Assembly (NCBI RefSeq): GCF_012516435.1
Contig: NZ_CP051216.1
Span: forward strand, 2,851,669-2,915,668
DNA: 64,000 nt
Source of the DNA: Pseudodesulfovibrio sp. zrk46
GTDB taxonomy: Bacteria; Desulfobacterota; Desulfovibrionia; Desulfovibrionales; Desulfovibrionaceae
Direction of reading: 5' to 3'
The notes under the pieces were generated by a model. The model saw nothing but the letters and a program-made list of their open reading frames with translations, was not told the origin of the DNA and did no database searches. The position numbers and the translations under genes are program-made. Below, piece by piece: positions 45,648-54,546 of this stretch. Within the stretch, counting starts at the first letter, position 1, and each line of letters opens with the position of its first letter.

Positions 45648-45657
45648 TGAAACGTTT
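45648..45657. promoter_or_regulatory. TGAAACGTTT site upstream of the NtrC-like regulator
   Basis: The same decamer found at 43775 and 43819 lies 54 bases before the chosen start, so autoregulation is possible. Confidence 0.4.
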
Positions 45658-45697
45658 TGGGGAAGGCAAGACATCGAAGTAAAAGCGAATAGCCTAT

Positions 45698-45734
45698 AAA
45701 AAAGGGCTTTCATCCGAGAATGAAAGCCCTTTTG
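45698..45734 (-). terminator. Terminator of the carbamoyltransferase cassette
   Basis: AAAAGGGCTTTCAT and ATGAAAGCCCTTTT form a 14-bp stem with U-rich sequence on both strands. It lies 22 bases after the SGNH gene stop; on the minus strand TTTTTTA follows. Confidence 0.88.
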
Positions 45735-45755
45735 GGTTTGGTCGTATTGTGAATG

Positions 45756-46892
45756 CTACTTATTGATCTTTTCAACCAGCTTTTCGATGCTGGGTTGAAG
45801 AAGTTCAAAGGCAACTTCATTGCCATATGCGTTCCAATGAGGATCGCAGAGGAGGTAGTAGTCTTCCTGAGTTTTGGTGTACTTGTACATCGGGTCCATC
45901 AGGTCAACAAAGTCGATATTGTTGTCCGAACAGAACTCACGCAGCAGTTTGGCTGCCGGAGCTTCCTTGCCATCATAACGAAGGAAGTCGGTGTAGCGTG
46001 GAATTACGAACAGTAAAATGGGTTTGCCATCAGCTTCCTTGACGATCTGTTCCAGGCAATAGCGCATCATGTCCCACATCTCAGGAGTGAAATCATAATA
46101 CATGGAGCAGACTTTTTCTTTGTTGTCGGCTTTGCTTTGCCAACGTGCACGGAAGTCCATGTTTTTCAGGTCGAAGGAGTCGAGGTAGCGCAGGATGCGG
46201 TATGTGTAGCTCCACTCTCGCAGGGTGTGATCAAAGCTTTTGAGTAGGTCGCTGCGATTTCGAATAGGCATTTCTTCTTGAGAGTAGAGTACCTTGTAGT
46301 TCGGATAGGTGCCTTCAAGATATGGCCTGCGATATCGGTCGCTTTCCATGTAGACCTTTTTCTTCATGGAGTCGGTAAAGTCATTGCTGGGCAGGATACC
46401 GATGACGATGGCGTCATGATCAAAATATTTGACCATATGCTTGTACTGAAGCCATTCGTTCAGAGGACCATGCCCCCCCGATGTGCCGAAGTTCAGGAAC
46501 TCCAGTCCGTAGTGCTTCTCTGCCAGGTCAGTCAATCGTTTACCGTCTTCAACGATATATCCTTCGATGAAGGAGTCGCCCAATACGGCTACGCGAGGCT
46601 TTGCTGATTTGAGAGAGCGTTCAGGGTCGCGCATGCCGTGCGAGTTCGCCTTGTAGTAGACAGTGGCGCACTGCTTGTTGTGCATGTAGCTGGAATTAGG
46701 GTCGTGCCACACCCCGAAGTAGGGATTGTTGTCCACCCAGAATGAACTTTCCGCATTCACCATGCTGTATGTAGGCAGGGGGATGTTGTTGTTTACAAAA
46801 CGGATGTAGGAACAGCTGCCGATCTCTAGGCACACAACCAGTACGAACAGGAATATGAATACCCCTCTCAGGGCATCGAACATCTTTTTCAT
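45756..46892 (-). CDS. SGNH/GDSL hydrolase-like protein, membrane-anchored
   Basis: A protein of 378 residues with one N-terminal membrane helix (~8-26), so the domain should face the periplasm. The SGNH Ser motif is VLGDSFIEGY (~residue 105), block II-III features are FGTSGGHGPLNEWLQYKHM and GILPSNDFTD, and the C-terminal Asp/His block is CDPHWNAYGNEVAF. Relatives act as esterases or O-acyl-transferases on polysaccharides. It is the last gene of the cassette with a carbamoyltransferase, 42 bases after it. The substrate is unknown. Confidence 0.85.
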   Translation of the reverse strand: MKKMFDALRGVFIFLFVLVVCLEIGSCSYIRFVNNNIPLPTYSMVNAESSFWVDNNPYFGVWHDPNSSYMHNKQCATVYYKANSHGMRDPERSLKSAKPRVAVLGDSFIEGYIVEDGKRLTDLAEKHYGLEFLNFGTSGGHGPLNEWLQYKHMVKYFDHDAIVIGILPSNDFTDSMKKKVYMESDRYRRPYLEGTYPNYKVLYSQEEMPIRNRSDLLKSFDHTLREWSYTYRILRYLDSFDLKNMDFRARWQSKADNKEKVCSMYYDFTPEMWDMMRYCLEQIVKEADGKPILLFVIPRYTDFLRYDGKEAPAAKLLREFCSDNNIDFVDLMDPMYKYTKTQEDYYLLCDPHWNAYGNEVAFELLQPSIEKLVEKINK

Positions 46893-46934
46893 TGTATAGC
46901 AGGTCTCGTATGATGCTGCGGATAGTTGTTATAA

Positions 46935-48791
46935 CTAGTCGAGTTCAAACTGATCGCGCCAGTCGCCTTCTTCCGTCCATGAGGGCTGCTCGGTCTTGGT
47001 GAACAGATAGTCACCTAAAACGAGGTAATCCATCTCGGTTCGCATGAAGCATGCATATGCGTCATACGGGGTGCAGACGATGGGTTCACCACGAACATTG
47101 AAGCTGGTGTTGACGACTAAACCACAGCCGTGCTCGCGGTTGAAAGTATCGATCAGGCCCCAGTAGCGCGGATTGGTATCCTTGCTCACGGACTGAATAC
47201 GTGCGGAATAGTCTACATGGGTCACAGCGGGAATGGTGGATCTCTGCACGTACAGACGATCGTACATTTCCATTTCGTCGTATCCTTCTGGAAGGGGATT
47301 ACATTGCTTGTCTGCTACTGGCGCAACTATAAGCATGTAAGGCGACGGACGGTCCAGGTCGAACCAAGTGGTGATCTCTTCCTCCATGACCGAAGGCGCG
47401 AATGGGCGGAACCCTTCGCGGTATTTGATCTTGAGGTTGAGTTTTTTTTGCATTTCAGGATGACGCGGGTCGCCGAGAATGGAGCGACCACCCAGTGCGC
47501 GCGGACCGTATTCCATGCGGCCCTGGAACCAGCCAATGGCATTACCTTCAGTCAGCAGTTTGGCTACATCGGATGTAAGCTGCTGGAAGTCGTCATATTT
47601 TCTGAAAGGAGCTTCAAACTTGCGAACTCCACGCAGGATGTCGTTTTCCGTAAACTCTGGGCCGAGGTATGCGCCGCGCATGGAATCCTTGGGATTCACC
47701 GTGCGTTCTTTGCCCTGCCAGATATGGCGGCCGGTAAGAGCTGCACCCAATGCTCCGCCAGCGTCACCTGCTGCAGGCTGAATCCAGATATCCTTGAAAG
47801 TACCTTTGCGAAGCAGCTTGCCATTGGCAACACAGTTCAGAGCCACGCCGCCTGCCATGACTAAGTTGTCACAACCGGTTAGTTCCTTGGCGGTTTCGGC
47901 CAAGGTGAAGACTATTTCTTCGGTGACCTGTTGGATGGCGAGAGCCAAGTCCATATAATCTTGGGAAATATCAGATTCGGGCTGACGAGCCGAAATGCCG
48001 AAGAGCTTTTCCCATCGGTCGAAATGGCACATGGTCAAGCCGGTGGCGTAGTTGAAGTAGGCCATGTTGAGCAACATGGAGCCGTCTTCACGGACGTCGA
48101 TCAATTCATCGTAAATCGCTTTCTTCCATGTCTGGATGCGCTTTGCGCCGGGATTGCCGTATGGCGCCAGTCCCATGAGCTTGTACTCACCGGAGTTGAC
48201 TCGGAATCCGCAGAAGGCAGTGAACGCAGAGTATAGCAGACCAAGGGAATGCGGAAAATGCAGCTCTTTGAGGATGGTGATATCTTTGCCAGAACCTTTA
48301 CCAATGGTGGTAGTGGCCCATTCTCCAACACCGTCAACAGTCAAGATGGCGGCTTCTTCAAATGGAGAGGGATAGAATGCACTGGCTGCATGGGACAAGT
48401 GATGCTCAGGGAACAGGATCTGAGGCTTGCCTTCACCAAGACGTGCCAGTTCGTCGTTCAGCATCTTGCGCATGAACAACTTCTCTTTGATCCATACGGG
48501 AATTGCAGACAGGAAGCTCCTTAAGCCCTTTGGGGCAAATCCGTTGTATGATTCAAGCAGGCGTTCAAACTTGAGGTAAGGTTTATCGTAGAAAGCTACG
48601 GCCGTAAGATCGCTCAGTGAGAGGCCTCCCTCTTTGAGCACATACTTGGCTGCATGATGTGGAAAATCCGAATCATGTTTCTTGCGAGTAAAGCGTTCCT
48701 CTTGAGCTGCGGCAACGATCTCGCCATCTACCATCAGGACTGCGGCGGAGTCGTGGTAGAAAGCCGATATACCGAGAATGGCATCAGACAT
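46935..48791 (-). CDS. Carbamoyltransferase (NodU/CmcH-type)
   Basis: An enzyme of 618 residues that transfers carbamoyl from carbamoyl phosphate via a carbamoyl-adenylate to a hydroxyl. The N-terminal ASKHA/Kae1-like part has ILGISAFYHDSAAVLMVDGE, HHLSHAASAFYPSPFEEAAI and TVDGVGEWATT; the middle has NLVMAGGVALNCVANGKLLR; the C-terminal part has GRSILGDPRHPEMQKKLN, REGFRPFAPSV and NTSFNVRGEPIVCTP. Family length is ~550-620. The start ATG has AGGAG within the end of the preceding small gene. The context (SxtJ-like, DUF5989-like, SGNH) recurs in many genomes and suggests modification of an exported or envelope product. Confidence 0.92.
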   Translation of the reverse strand: MSDAILGISAFYHDSAAVLMVDGEIVAAAQEERFTRKKHDSDFPHHAAKYVLKEGGLSLSDLTAVAFYDKPYLKFERLLESYNGFAPKGLRSFLSAIPVWIKEKLFMRKMLNDELARLGEGKPQILFPEHHLSHAASAFYPSPFEEAAILTVDGVGEWATTTIGKGSGKDITILKELHFPHSLGLLYSAFTAFCGFRVNSGEYKLMGLAPYGNPGAKRIQTWKKAIYDELIDVREDGSMLLNMAYFNYATGLTMCHFDRWEKLFGISARQPESDISQDYMDLALAIQQVTEEIVFTLAETAKELTGCDNLVMAGGVALNCVANGKLLRKGTFKDIWIQPAAGDAGGALGAALTGRHIWQGKERTVNPKDSMRGAYLGPEFTENDILRGVRKFEAPFRKYDDFQQLTSDVAKLLTEGNAIGWFQGRMEYGPRALGGRSILGDPRHPEMQKKLNLKIKYREGFRPFAPSVMEEEITTWFDLDRPSPYMLIVAPVADKQCNPLPEGYDEMEMYDRLYVQRSTIPAVTHVDYSARIQSVSKDTNPRYWGLIDTFNREHGCGLVVNTSFNVRGEPIVCTPYDAYACFMRTEMDYLVLGDYLFTKTEQPSWTEEGDWRDQFELD

Positions 48792-48799
48792 TGGGGCTC

Positions 48800-48949
48800 C
48801 TAGAAAACGGTGTAGATGAACGGAGCGATGGCAGAGCCGCCGGTCAGTACGATGAGTGCGCCGAAGAATAGCAGTACCAAAATAATGGGCAGCAACCAGA
48901 ATTTTTTGCGTACCTTGAGAAAGCCCCAGAGATCTTTGAGAAAGTCCAT
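48800..48949 (-). CDS. Small membrane protein, DUF5989-like
   Basis: A 49-residue protein too short for standard ORF cut-offs. It reads MDFLKDLWGFLKVRKKFWLL and continues with one hydrophobic helix ending in GSAIAPFIYTVF. This matches the DUF5989 type found between SxtJ-like and carbamoyltransferase genes. It likely spans the membrane once, with a basic N-terminal segment inside. Its stop overlaps the ribosome site of the carbamoyltransferase and its start is nine bases after the SxtJ-like gene, so coupling is strong. The function is unknown. Confidence 0.85.
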   Translation of the reverse strand: MDFLKDLWGFLKVRKKFWLLPIILVLLFFGALIVLTGGSAIAPFIYTVF

Positions 48950-48958
48950 ATTATCATC

Positions 48959-49375
48959 CTAGTAAGGTCGTTCGATTTCTTCAGGAGTGAATGAGTGATC
49001 ACGCGAAAAGAATACGGAGTTTCTACCTTTTTTCCACTTATTCAATTGCATGGGGTCATGGCCCAATATACGACGCAGTAGCGCCAGTGGAGTCAAGATT
49101 ACGAAGAATACTAGGGTCAATATGACCTTAGACATCACCGTGCCGAGCAGGTGGGAAAATCCGAGCCAGACTTTGGCCGGAAGGTAGAAGGCCTTGGACC
49201 AAGTCATATTGATGACCAGCAAAATTGTTGCGGCAACGAAGCCTTCACGGTGACCAAGCAGTAAGCCAATCAACAGGCAGATAAGCACCATGGCCATGCC
49301 TGTGTCGCTGCATTCCTTGGTAGTCAACTTCGCCGGAAGAAAACCAGCAGAAGCGTCTTTTTTCGTATCAATCAT
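48959..49375 (-). CDS. SxtJ-like membrane protein
   Basis: A protein of 138 residues with about three or four membrane helices (GMAMVLICLLIGLLLGHREG, FVAATILLVINMTWSKAFYL, LGTVMSKVILTLVFFVILTP). The tail (LRRILGHDPMQLNKWKKGRN then SVFFSRDHSFTPEEIERPY) is the SxtJ-family pattern. SxtJ is named from the saxitoxin gene cluster, but its biochemical role is not established. It is the first gene of the four-gene cassette. Confidence 0.82.
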   Translation of the reverse strand: MIDTKKDASAGFLPAKLTTKECSDTGMAMVLICLLIGLLLGHREGFVAATILLVINMTWSKAFYLPAKVWLGFSHLLGTVMSKVILTLVFFVILTPLALLRRILGHDPMQLNKWKKGRNSVFFSRDHSFTPEEIERPY

Positions 49376-49567
49376 ATAATAGGTCCGATTAGAGGCAAAA
49401 AAAATTTGTACCTCCCTGCCTGAAATTCAAATTAAAAGCAAGGGCTAGGCGACAAAGCGGATGGTGTTGTCCGAGGCTCTATCACATCATGGCAAGTGAA
49501 TCATAGTGATTTAGTAACAAAAAAACTTCGCTGTCTTTGGTGATTAGGATTATTTGATCATTGCTCT
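49376..49567. other. Intergenic region upstream of the cassette, no gene seen
   Basis: About 190 AT-rich bases presumably hold the cassette promoter. No clear sigma-54 or perfect sigma-70 element is seen. Confidence 0.4.
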
Positions 49568-50818
49568 CTAATTACGAAATAACCATGGCTGAATAAGAAC
49601 TGAGAAGAGTGTCCAACAAGTGTAAACTGGAAGGTATTGGGCCAGCCTCTGTTCGATACTTTCCAGTGTGTTGATTTTTCTCCAGTAGTGGACATACCCC
49701 AATCCCATTGTCAGTAAATTGCCGAAAACAACGATGTTGGAACCCAGAACTGCCATACGGTTGGGAGTAATGCCAAATTCGAAGATTCGCCATCCGATCG
49801 CTGCAATTGCCATGATATCGAGAATGAGTGTAGCTCCGATCATATAGCTAATGATACCGTTTTCGAGTTTATTTCCCTTTTTTTCTTTTTGTCCTGTCAG
49901 AGTGAATACAGCTGTTGTCAGAACACAGAGCAGCAGGATGTTGTAGATGAGCAGAGTTGAGCGGTCTTGGAATAACTCCTCGATTCGCAGAGCCATTGCT
50001 CCCATGTATGCGACTATAAGGGCGAGTAACAGTGGAGAGAAAATACGTGCAAGCAGTGGAACAAGTTTTCTGGCGGCTGAATAAGTGTCTGTAGCCCAGG
50101 CTGCAACCAATGGAATGGAGGCAAGGCCATAAATTGCCGGGTACTCAAAGACCCATTGAGTACGTATATTGAGTAGTTCAAATAAGCCGCTGGTGAGAAG
50201 GAGGAGCACTGCTCCACCTATGAAGAAAAGGCCTGAATGGATAATGAGTTCTCCAGAAAATCGAATGAACTCAATGCGTGCATTGGTTGATCTCCATTCC
50301 TTATTCATTCGGGCTGCTCCGTAAAGAGTCCAAAGTAGGAAAGGAAGATTAAGGCTGGCTAGTTGGAAGACGTCGTCCCAATCTGAGGGGGTAATGGACA
50401 TAACTACGATGAGGCTGGCAATGACCCCAATGCCCGCACTCGTTACAACTCTTGGCCACTGGCGCAAATGCATGGTGTATAAGAACATGGCGCCCATTGG
50501 AATCAATGCGACAAAACGCGGAAAGAATTCAGCGTCTTTTATGGTTGTCCATTCTGGGATTTTGAGCAGGGTGCCGGCTGCAATGCAGAGGAGCAGCATG
50601 ACTATGAGGTCAATCGTGGTGAGTCTGGGCGAAGTGCTTTCTGAATAGTTAAGGCGCGCCTCCCATGCACGAAGAAGTATGGAGTCTGGATTGGTGTCCA
50701 ATACGTCTTTATATGCTTTAGAAAAGCGTTTGCTGTTTTGCCTGTAGAGTGCTTCCAGCTTCTCGGGGTCGTTTATGGCATCTTGTATTTGGGATCGAAT
50801 CGTCATGTTTGTACTCAT
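49568..50818 (-). CDS. Multi-pass membrane protein of unknown function
   Basis: A protein of 416 residues that is not recognised. The first ~65 residues are soluble and helical; then about ten hydrophobic segments follow, from LTTIDLIVMLLLCIAAGTLL to the last near VYTCWTLFSVLIQPWLF. Pairs of charged residues sit between helices (RFVALIPMGAMFLYTMHLRQ). It resembles the general layout of DUF2157/DUF4153-like membrane proteins, but no family can be assigned. The ATG at 50818 has a weak ribosome site; ATG at 50806 is an alternative. The gene reads toward the carbamoyltransferase cassette with 192 bases between. Confidence 0.7.
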   Translation of the reverse strand: MSTNMTIRSQIQDAINDPEKLEALYRQNSKRFSKAYKDVLDTNPDSILLRAWEARLNYSESTSPRLTTIDLIVMLLLCIAAGTLLKIPEWTTIKDAEFFPRFVALIPMGAMFLYTMHLRQWPRVVTSAGIGVIASLIVVMSITPSDWDDVFQLASLNLPFLLWTLYGAARMNKEWRSTNARIEFIRFSGELIIHSGLFFIGGAVLLLLTSGLFELLNIRTQWVFEYPAIYGLASIPLVAAWATDTYSAARKLVPLLARIFSPLLLALIVAYMGAMALRIEELFQDRSTLLIYNILLLCVLTTAVFTLTGQKEKKGNKLENGIISYMIGATLILDIMAIAAIGWRIFEFGITPNRMAVLGSNIVVFGNLLTMGLGYVHYWRKINTLESIEQRLAQYLPVYTCWTLFSVLIQPWLFRN

Positions 50819-50892
50819 ATGTCACGAAAGTCATGGAGAAATACCGATTTCTAAAGATGCCTGTTTAAGTCGAGGTGTGCAAATGGTGATTT

Positions 50893-50927
50893 AAAAAGGC
50901 GCTTTCAATATTTATTGAAAGCGCCTT
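50893..50927 (-). terminator. Terminator after nhaC-like gene
   Basis: AAGGCGCTTTCAA / TTGAAAGCGCCTT form a 13-bp stem; on the minus strand TTTAAA follows. It begins a few bases after the stop. Confidence 0.85.
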
Positions 50928-50931
50928 CTCT

Positions 50932-52260
50932 TTATTTCTTATTGGGTTTGGCTGCGGGCCAACCAGTCATGATTGCTACGACTGATACTCCAGCCAAAAC
51001 GAGGCAGTACCAGTTGTTGAACCCGACGGCCACCGGGGAGATGCCAGCGATGGAGCCTGCAAGTAGTACCTGGGCTGCGTATGGAGTAATACCCTGGACG
51101 ATGCAGGAGAATATATCCAGCAGACTTGCACTGCGACGTGGATCAACATCGGCGTCTGTTGCGATTTCGCGAGCAAGATTGCCTGTGAGGATAATGGCGA
51201 CGGTATTGTTCGCTGTGCAAAGGTCGGCAAGAGCAACCAAAGAAGCGATGCCAAATTCGCCGGAGCGGCGCTTGTTCCCTTTGGCCGCTTTGTGAGCAAG
51301 CTTGTTAACCTTCTCAAGCAGCCATTTCAGGCCTCCGTTGTAACGAATGAGTTCTCCTAGGCCTCCGACGAGCATGGAGAGAACAAGGATTTCATGCATG
51401 CCGGTGAAGCCTGTAAAGATATCTTGTGAGAACTTGATAAGGGAATAGTCGGGGAGCGCGGCGAGTCCTACCCCTCCAGCCAGAATGATTCCGGAAGCCA
51501 ATACTATGAATACATTGATACCCGCGATGGCGAGGCCAAGGATGACGAGGTAGGGCACAACACGAAGAAATTCCCAGTCCCCAACGTTGGAAATGTTCCC
51601 GGCTGTTCCTGTAAAGCCGAGCAGCAGCAAGGTTGCCACTGCTGCCGGAGCAACGAGGCGGACATTCATTTTGAACTTGTCACTCATTGCGCAGCCTTGC
51701 GTACGGGTTGCGGCGATAGTGGTATCCGAGATCATGGAGAGGTTGTCGCCGAACATGGCACCACCGACTACAGTGCCCATAAGCAGTGCCGCGGAGATAT
51801 CCGTTTGTTGGCCGATCCCAGCGGCAATTGGTGCAATGGCTGCCACAGTGCCCATGGAGGTGCCCATGGCCGTAGCGACAAAAGCAGCGATGGCGAACAG
51901 GCCGGGCAAGACAAGTTCAACGGGGATGAAAGAGAGGCCCAGGTTGACGGTAGCATCCACGCCACCGATCGCTTTGGCCACAGATGCGAATCCGCCAGCC
52001 AAAAGATAAATCATGCACATGGTGACAATGCTGTTGTCTCCAACGCCAGCAAGGAAGATGTTGATTTTCTTATCCAGCTTTTCACGTCCCATGAACAGCG
52101 CGAAAGCTATGCCTGGCAGAATGGCAACGGTTGCTGAGAGCTGGTAGAAAGCCATGCTCACTCCTTGAGCAGTGAGCATGGCGCCTGTCCCTACGAACAA
52201 GGCGAGAAAAATGACAAGGGGTAATAGGGCTAGGCCGTTGGAAGGGTTTTCATGCTTCAT
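50932..52260 (-). CDS. NhaC-family Na+/H+ antiporter
   Basis: A membrane protein of 442 residues with about 11 helices. NhaC-type signatures are AAFVATAMGTSMGTVAAIAP, TVVGGAMFGDNLSMISDTTI and ADLCTANNTVAIILTGNLA. The family includes Na+/H+ and malate/lactate antiporters, so substrate specificity is uncertain. With NhaB and the SLC13 symporter, this window is rich in Na+-coupled transport. It is monocistronic. Confidence 0.88.
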   Translation of the reverse strand: MKHENPSNGLALLPLVIFLALFVGTGAMLTAQGVSMAFYQLSATVAILPGIAFALFMGREKLDKKINIFLAGVGDNSIVTMCMIYLLAGGFASVAKAIGGVDATVNLGLSFIPVELVLPGLFAIAAFVATAMGTSMGTVAAIAPIAAGIGQQTDISAALLMGTVVGGAMFGDNLSMISDTTIAATRTQGCAMSDKFKMNVRLVAPAAVATLLLLGFTGTAGNISNVGDWEFLRVVPYLVILGLAIAGINVFIVLASGIILAGGVGLAALPDYSLIKFSQDIFTGFTGMHEILVLSMLVGGLGELIRYNGGLKWLLEKVNKLAHKAAKGNKRRSGEFGIASLVALADLCTANNTVAIILTGNLAREIATDADVDPRRSASLLDIFSCIVQGITPYAAQVLLAGSIAGISPVAVGFNNWYCLVLAGVSVVAIMTGWPAAKPNKK

Positions 52261-52510
52261 GAGAGGTTCTCTCTTGATAGAAATTATTCAGCCGCACGTA
52301 ACTGTACGTGACGAAGATGACTCGTACAATGGACGGCAGATTATAAAGGATAAGTATTAGATAAAACGGAGGTCGCTGGATTCGTCCTAATAGACGCAAA
52401 GAAGCGCCCCTTTTGAGTTGCGGGGCGCACGATAAGGGGAAAGTCTGATGAAGGCAACCCTCATGGCCTATTGGGTTATGATGAGGTCGAACTACTGAAA
52501 AATCAAATTG
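52261..52510. other. Intergenic region with two hairpins, no gene seen
   Basis: GCACGTA-ACTG-TACGTG (about 52293-52310) lies 40 bases upstream of the NhaC-like gene, and GCGCCCC / GGGGCGC (52404-52428) may end the tag transcript. No ORF is supported. Confidence 0.45.
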
Positions 52511-53092
52511 TTACTTGGTGGTGTGTTTGCATTCTTCGTGTCTAAAACAATCAACAAGGTGGTCGTTAACCATGCCTACGGCCTGCATGAAGGCATACAT
52601 GATGGTAGGGCCGACAAAGGAGAAGCCGCGCTTTTTTAGGGCCTTGCTCATTGCTATTGATGCATCTGTCTGTACCGGGCATTCGTCCAGAGTTTTCCAT
52701 CTGTTTTGAATTGGCTTCCCGTCCACGAAATTCCATAGAAAGTCGCTGAATGAGCCCTCATTCTCCATAATGTCCAAGTAGCCTCGTGCGTTCTTGATTG
52801 TTGAACGGACCTTTAGCTTGTTTCGTATGATGCCGGGATTCTGCAGTAGTTCGGCAACCTTTGCTTCGTCATATTCCACGATTATTTCAGGGGTGAAGTT
52901 GTCAAACGCCTCAAGGTAGGTCTCCCGCTTGCGGAGAACCGTGATCCAGTTGAGGCCGGCTTGAGCTCCCTCAAGAATAAGCATGCCGAAGAGCTTTTGA
53001 TCGTCATATTCGGGGACGCCCCATTCCTCATCGTGGTATTTTACGTAAAGCGGGTCGTCTCCGCACCAGGGACATCGGATTCGGTCAGACAT
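52511..53092 (-). CDS. tag: DNA-3-methyladenine glycosylase I
   Basis: A base-excision repair enzyme of 193 residues, normal length. The N-terminus has CPWCGDDPLYVKYHDEEWGV and the middle has FGMLILEGAQAGLNWITVLR. The structural zinc site uses Cys and His near the two ends, visible as the N-terminal CPWC, HDEEW and the C-terminal DCFRHEEC. It removes 3-methyladenine from DNA. It is monocistronic. Confidence 0.95.
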   Translation of the reverse strand: MSDRIRCPWCGDDPLYVKYHDEEWGVPEYDDQKLFGMLILEGAQAGLNWITVLRKRETYLEAFDNFTPEIIVEYDEAKVAELLQNPGIIRNKLKVRSTIKNARGYLDIMENEGSFSDFLWNFVDGKPIQNRWKTLDECPVQTDASIAMSKALKKRGFSFVGPTIMYAFMQAVGMVNDHLVDCFRHEECKHTTK

Positions 53093-53166
53093 GTAATTCT
53101 CCAGTTCATTGTTCGAATGTCATCTTGGCATATGCCTTTGCACTTGAACAGACTGATCTGAGTGAA

Positions 53167-53196
53167 GAGGCCCTCAATCATTTGATTGAGGGCCTC
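53167..53196. terminator. Perfect palindromic hairpin between tag and the transglutaminase-like gene
   Basis: GAGGCCCTCAATC-ATTT-GATTGAGGGCCTC, a 13-bp stem, lies 32 bases after the transglutaminase-like stop. The U-run is weak on the minus strand. Confidence 0.7.
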
Positions 53197-53228
53197 TGTA
53201 TAGGATCTTTCAAGCTGTGAGCTTGTCT

Positions 53229-54260
53229 TTACTTTTGTGAGAGTTGTGTCTTCTGGGTGTAGTTGATGGTATACTTGAAGTGTTCAGGGTCGAGCCAATC
53301 AAGGGTTTTCCCTCCGACCTGAGCATAGGGATACATGAGGTAGTTGACCGGGGCGCCGTTCTGAGCTGGAGTCAGTTTCAAGTCTCGTCCCTCACTGAGC
53401 TTGATGCGGTAAGGGTCAATTCCGCCCCAATAGTAATCCCGGTATTCGTCAGTTTTGGAGTCTGTCAGTTTCAGGTCGTATTTGAGCATCATTTTACGAA
53501 CATCTGCAGGGTCTGCGGGCACCCAGCCATAACCGGGTACGTAGAATTCCGCCCAGCAGTGCTGCCATTTGGTGATATCTTGCTGCATATTCTTGGCCTG
53601 TCGAATTCCGAATACTTCACGAGAAGGGACGCCAGAGGCACGAAGCAGTGCTATGAAAAGGGAACTCAGGTCGCCGCACTTACCACCAGGATCTTTGATA
53701 AGGAGGCAGACATCTCCTTCGCCGCAACCGCGTGTCTCAGGGTTGCGGTAGGTGTTCTCACACATCCAGTCATAAATGGCCTTGGCCTTGTCGACGATGG
53801 TTGTCTCACCTTTGGTGATGGAGTCGGCAAGAGCTTTGACTTGACCATCGATCGGACCAAGGCGAGTCGGCTCAAGATAGATTTTGTAATCGCGAGGGTC
53901 CCACTGTGCTTCAGTTGTGGGCAGCTTGTCGCGAGTGATCTCCTTGCGCTCTACATCATATGAAAAAGTGGCAGTTTTAGCCGCATTGTTTTTGTCCCAT
54001 CTCATGAAAAGCATCGGGACCTGGAATTTGTTGTCAGTGTATACGGCGGATTCGATGTAATCGCCATTAATCCGAACATTGGTGATAGTTTGATTCTCGT
54101 CAGAAACCGGGTAGGGAACCCATAGTTTGATTTCCTCTCCCTTGGGTTGTTCGCTCATATCGAATTGCATGGTGACAGTCCCTGCTGCACTGCCAGCCAA
54201 CACTGGTGTGCAAAGGAGTAGGGCCAAAAGCAGGGCGCTAAGAATCGTTTGTCCTCTCAT
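53229..54260 (-). CDS. Exported transglutaminase-like protein
   Basis: A protein of 343 residues with a signal peptide (MRGQTILSALLLALLLCTPV, cleavage near LAG-SAA). The transglutaminase-like core has the catalytic Cys in PGGKCGDLSSLFIALLRASG, the His in WQHCWAEFYVPGYGWVPADP, and the Asp just after in ADPADV. The first ~130 residues are a beta-rich domain and the last ~60 are short. Bacterial relatives often act as periplasmic cysteine proteases or cross-link hydrolases. The gene is monocistronic; its role is unknown. Confidence 0.88.
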   Translation of the reverse strand: MRGQTILSALLLALLLCTPVLAGSAAGTVTMQFDMSEQPKGEEIKLWVPYPVSDENQTITNVRINGDYIESAVYTDNKFQVPMLFMRWDKNNAAKTATFSYDVERKEITRDKLPTTEAQWDPRDYKIYLEPTRLGPIDGQVKALADSITKGETTIVDKAKAIYDWMCENTYRNPETRGCGEGDVCLLIKDPGGKCGDLSSLFIALLRASGVPSREVFGIRQAKNMQQDITKWQHCWAEFYVPGYGWVPADPADVRKMMLKYDLKLTDSKTDEYRDYYWGGIDPYRIKLSEGRDLKLTPAQNGAPVNYLMYPYAQVGGKTLDWLDPEHFKYTINYTQKTQLSQK

Positions 54261-54499
54261 AATCAGTCCTTCTGGTATAAAGTTTTATCTATGGGTTTCA
54301 TAGGTGTGATTAATACTCTTGAAGAGACCAATTGTATGAAGCAGTCGCCTAAGTCAAAGGCATTTTTCTATCCAAAACTCTGGCACAAGAGGGATTGATG
54401 GGGAGGTTTTAAAGGCTGCAGCTCATGGAACTGTTGAAACGTAAGAGCTGAGGGCGTTGTGTGATTACCACCCCGCATAGGCAGTGGCTGGTGATGAGG
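54261..54499. other. Intergenic region, no gene seen
   Basis: About 240 bases upstream of the transglutaminase-like gene. Very short ORFs with weak support only. Confidence 0.45.
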
Positions 54500-54535
54500 C
54501 AAAAGAAAAGGGCCAAGGTTTTACAACCTTGGCCC
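54498..54535 (-). terminator. Terminator of tRNA-Leu copy 1
   Basis: On the minus strand GGGCCAAGGTT-loop-AACCTTGGCCC is followed by TTTTCTTTT, 11 bases after the tRNA. Confidence 0.88.
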
Positions 54536-54546
54536 GTGCTTTCAAA

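Noticed and set aside
53128..53146. TGGCATATGCCTTTGCA, resembling a sigma-54 promoter.
   Set aside because: The spacing between GG and GC is one base too long, and it points into the antisense of the tag gene region.
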